A stretch of DNA of 44,041 nt from a virus: positions 1 to 44,041 of the IMG/VR virus record IMGVR_UViG_3300021376_000116; one strand, given 5' to 3'. Below are positions 42,191 through 44,041 of the stretch, piece by piece. The notes under the pieces were generated by a model, which saw only the letters and a program-made list of their open reading frames with translations, was not told where the DNA came from and searched no databases. The position numbers and the translations under genes were made by a program. Within the stretch, counting starts at the first letter, position 1. Each line of letters starts with the position of its first letter.

Positions 42191-44041
42191 TTAAACTGGA
42201 TCAACCGTAAATTTATTCCAAAATATGTCATTATATAAAGAATATGCATAGTTTCCTACGCTTATTGGAACATTGTCCCCTACGATTATCTTATTGGTCC
42301 CAGTATAACTCTTATAAACCTCTGAAGGGTTTACACCGTAATAACTTGTTTCTGCCAAAACCAAAACCCTATTCCAATTAAACGGACCAACGCTCCAGAA
42401 CTCCCAGTCTAGCGTCTCTCCAGACAATACCTTTACCCTAAACCATGGTCGCTCTGATATATTTTGAACCTCTTGTAGGTTTGTGGCTTGATAATAAGAT
42501 ATGTTGTTAAACAATAATGGACCAGTTAATCTCATGGCCCCTTCAAAATATGAAAAATCAAGACTATTAGAAAAGTTAATACCCAAAAACCCCCACTCTT
42601 GAAGAGTTATAACTGGTTCTCTAACAATCTTACCGTTCCAATAAAAACCAATTTCGTTTTGAACTAAACCAGTTTTTGCATCTATTCCATAAATCTTTGC
42701 TCTTCGTCCACTAGAATCGTTTGCTACCATATAAAACTTTATATGCGAAGACTTGCCCTCTACCTCAAATATTTGTGTTGGCGCATATGGGAAATAGTCT
42801 CCATCAAACCTTATAGCCATTTGTGATGCAATAACCTTAAAATTATTTGCCCTGCTAGAGTTAATTGGAATAGCCAATCCACGATTTACAAGTGGATCAT
42901 GCTGTCCTTTAATTTGTATACCGCTAGTTTTTGTAAGATATAGATATGGAGATGAACTAGTGTAAATTGCAAACGGATTGTTCTTTTTAAAATTATAGTA
43001 AATTCCAGTTTTAGTATATGGGTAAATCGGCGTTCCAAACCTAGTTCCAATTGGACTAGCATCCGATTCATTTAATGCTTGAGACGCATAAGAAAGTTTT
43101 TTAATATTAACATTGTTTGTTTGAGAATTTTTAACATTAATGTCTATGTGGGTGACGATAGATAAATCATTAAAATCAACACCCGCTGGTGGATAAATAA
43201 TCATATTGTCTACAACTTCATATTTTGTTGTCATCCAGTCTGATTTGGGAATTAGTATTCCGTTTCTAGAAGGCCTTTCTGTTTTTGTAAAATAAAATGG
43301 GGTTTGGTTTGCACCTAGTTCTGTATACTGAAATGTTATGTATGTTTTTACAATTGACCCATCTGTATCATACCTATAATCTTTTGCTATTTTATTTTTT
43401 AAATCTTCGTAATCGTTATATCCAGTAAACAAATAATTGTCAAGTGATTCATATGTTCTTTGAACTGGAAATGCATACTCATTTGCTAACTCGGCATATG
43501 TCCATTCTACTGGGTCAGTTTCTAGCGCTATAGTCTTTGATGATATTGGATAGTCAATGTTAAATTGAATAAAGTCAAGATCAAAATACTGATCTCCTCT
43601 TTTATCCAAAACAGATTCTGCAAAATATGTTAATGGTATTTGGTCTTCCCAATAGGCATTTGCTGATACTGTAAGTTTATATGTATCAAAAATTTGATCT
43701 GGAACAAGAGTGTAACTAGCAATGTGATCTAAAAGAAAGTCCTCATCTGGAACAATTACGCCTCCGCCACTAATTGCACCAGGGGCTGTGCCAGTTATAG
43801 ATCCATAAGGAGGTAAAGATGTTGTATCTATTCCTCCATCTATATTTATTAGTTGATTGTTTTGATAAACAGCAAATAAATCTTCATTCCAAACTGGAAC
43901 CCCAAGTTCATTAAATAGTGATCTAATTTTTTGAAAATTATATTTAGTACAAAAACCTATTTTGTATATTTTACCAGTAAAGGTTTCTGTATTATTTTTT
44001 TTGCCACCCACATACATTCGCAAATCTGACAAAGACCCAAA
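42191..44041 (-). CDS. Large beta-rich structural protein, 5' part cut by window edge
   Basis: The frame is open through the right edge of the window (in-frame codons continue beyond the apparent TTG at 44032), so at least 616 C-terminal codons are present and the true start lies outside. The first visible residues (LSDLRMYVGG, then FTGKIYKIGF) look like the end strands of a LamG/concanavalin jelly-roll. The rest is rich in Tyr, Asn, Thr and Phe, with many strands, as in phage fibre or minor tail proteins; no enzyme motif is seen. It ends 18 bases before the head-gene promoter. A receptor-binding or fibre role is likely. Confidence 0.65.
   Translation of the reverse strand, partial: FGSLSDLRMYVGGKKNNTETFTGKIYKIGFCTKYNFQKIRSLFNELGVPVWNEDLFAVYQNNQLINIDGGIDTTSLPPYGSITGTAPGAISGGGVIVPDEDFLLDHIASYTLVPDQIFDTYKLTVSANAYWEDQIPLTYFAESVLDKRGDQYFDLDFIQFNIDYPISSKTIALETDPVEWTYAELANEYAFPVQRTYESLDNYLFTGYNDYEDLKNKIAKDYRYDTDGSIVKTYITFQYTELGANQTPFYFTKTERPSRNGILIPKSDWMTTKYEVVDNMIIYPPAGVDFNDLSIVTHIDINVKNSQTNNVNIKKLSYASQALNESDASPIGTRFGTPIYPYTKTGIYYNFKKNNPFAIYTSSSPYLYLTKTSGIQIKGQHDPLVNRGLAIPINSSRANNFKVIASQMAIRFDGDYFPYAPTQIFEVEGKSSHIKFYMVANDSSGRRAKIYGIDAKTGLVQNEIGFYWNGKIVREPVITLQEWGFLGINFSNSLDFSYFEGAMRLTGPLLFNNISYYQATNLQEVQNISERPWFRVKVLSGETLDWEFWSVGPFNWNRVLVLAETSYYGVNPSEVYKSYTGTNKIIVGDNVPISVGNYAYSLYNDIFWNKFTVDPV

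Overview
The window is a 44-kb section of a tailed (siphovirus-type) phage genome. Every gene I accept lies on the minus strand, so transcription runs from the right edge (about 44041) to the left edge (1). Genes are packed with ATGA or TAATG overlaps. There is no rRNA, tRNA, integrase, transposase or CRISPR array. The sequence is AT-rich, and many starts have a strong AAGGAGG-type ribosome binding site. The host is not proven. The last gene encodes a signal peptide ending in an A-S-A-A site, and the set DUF2061, MerR-type HTH protein, Pol III alpha and Cas4-like nuclease resembles phages of low-GC freshwater Actinobacteria. I treat that as a tentative inference.

Layout in transcription order. 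(1) 44041-42191: a large beta-rich structural protein, cut by the window edge. (2) 42172-37165: a small gene, the portal, a prohead protease-scaffold fusion with an apparent internal scaffold start, the HK97-type major capsid protein, a strong terminator, and a small proline/valine-rich head protein with its own promoter. (3) 37162-33909: head-tail adaptors, tail completion and terminator candidates, and the tail tube protein, closed by a perfect intrinsic hairpin. (4) 33842-24025: two paralogous tail assembly chaperone genes and a 2912-codon tape measure protein. (5) 24038-16467: tail tip, hub and fibre proteins. (6) 16467-13352: a zinc ribbon, a MerR-like HTH protein, small unknowns, two small membrane proteins, and a DnaB-type helicase. 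(7) 13433-7521: a DnaG-type primase, a gp32-like single-stranded DNA-binding protein, a Pol III alpha DNA polymerase and a RecA-like recombinase. (8) 7528-3277: zinc-finger proteins, a probable PD-(D/E)xK protein, a Cas4-like Fe-S exonuclease, a RuvC-like resolvase, an unknown and a GlcNAc-type glycosyltransferase. (9) 3272-430: three very small genes and both terminase subunits. (10) 406-1: the start of an exported protein that runs off the left edge.

The genes make one assembly line from capsid to tail, followed by a largely self-sufficient replication and recombination set and the packaging motor. No sliding clamp, holin or endolysin is recognisable here.

The strongest unusual points are these. 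A protein-kinase-like signature (Lys, Glu, DxxxxN, DxG) sits inside the tape measure protein. A duplicated chaperone gene seems to replace the usual programmed frameshift. A strong internal ribosome binding site would make a free scaffold from the protease gene. Extended -10 promoters lie so close to three start codons that the mRNAs should be leaderless. A secreted protein gene is attached to the packaging genes.
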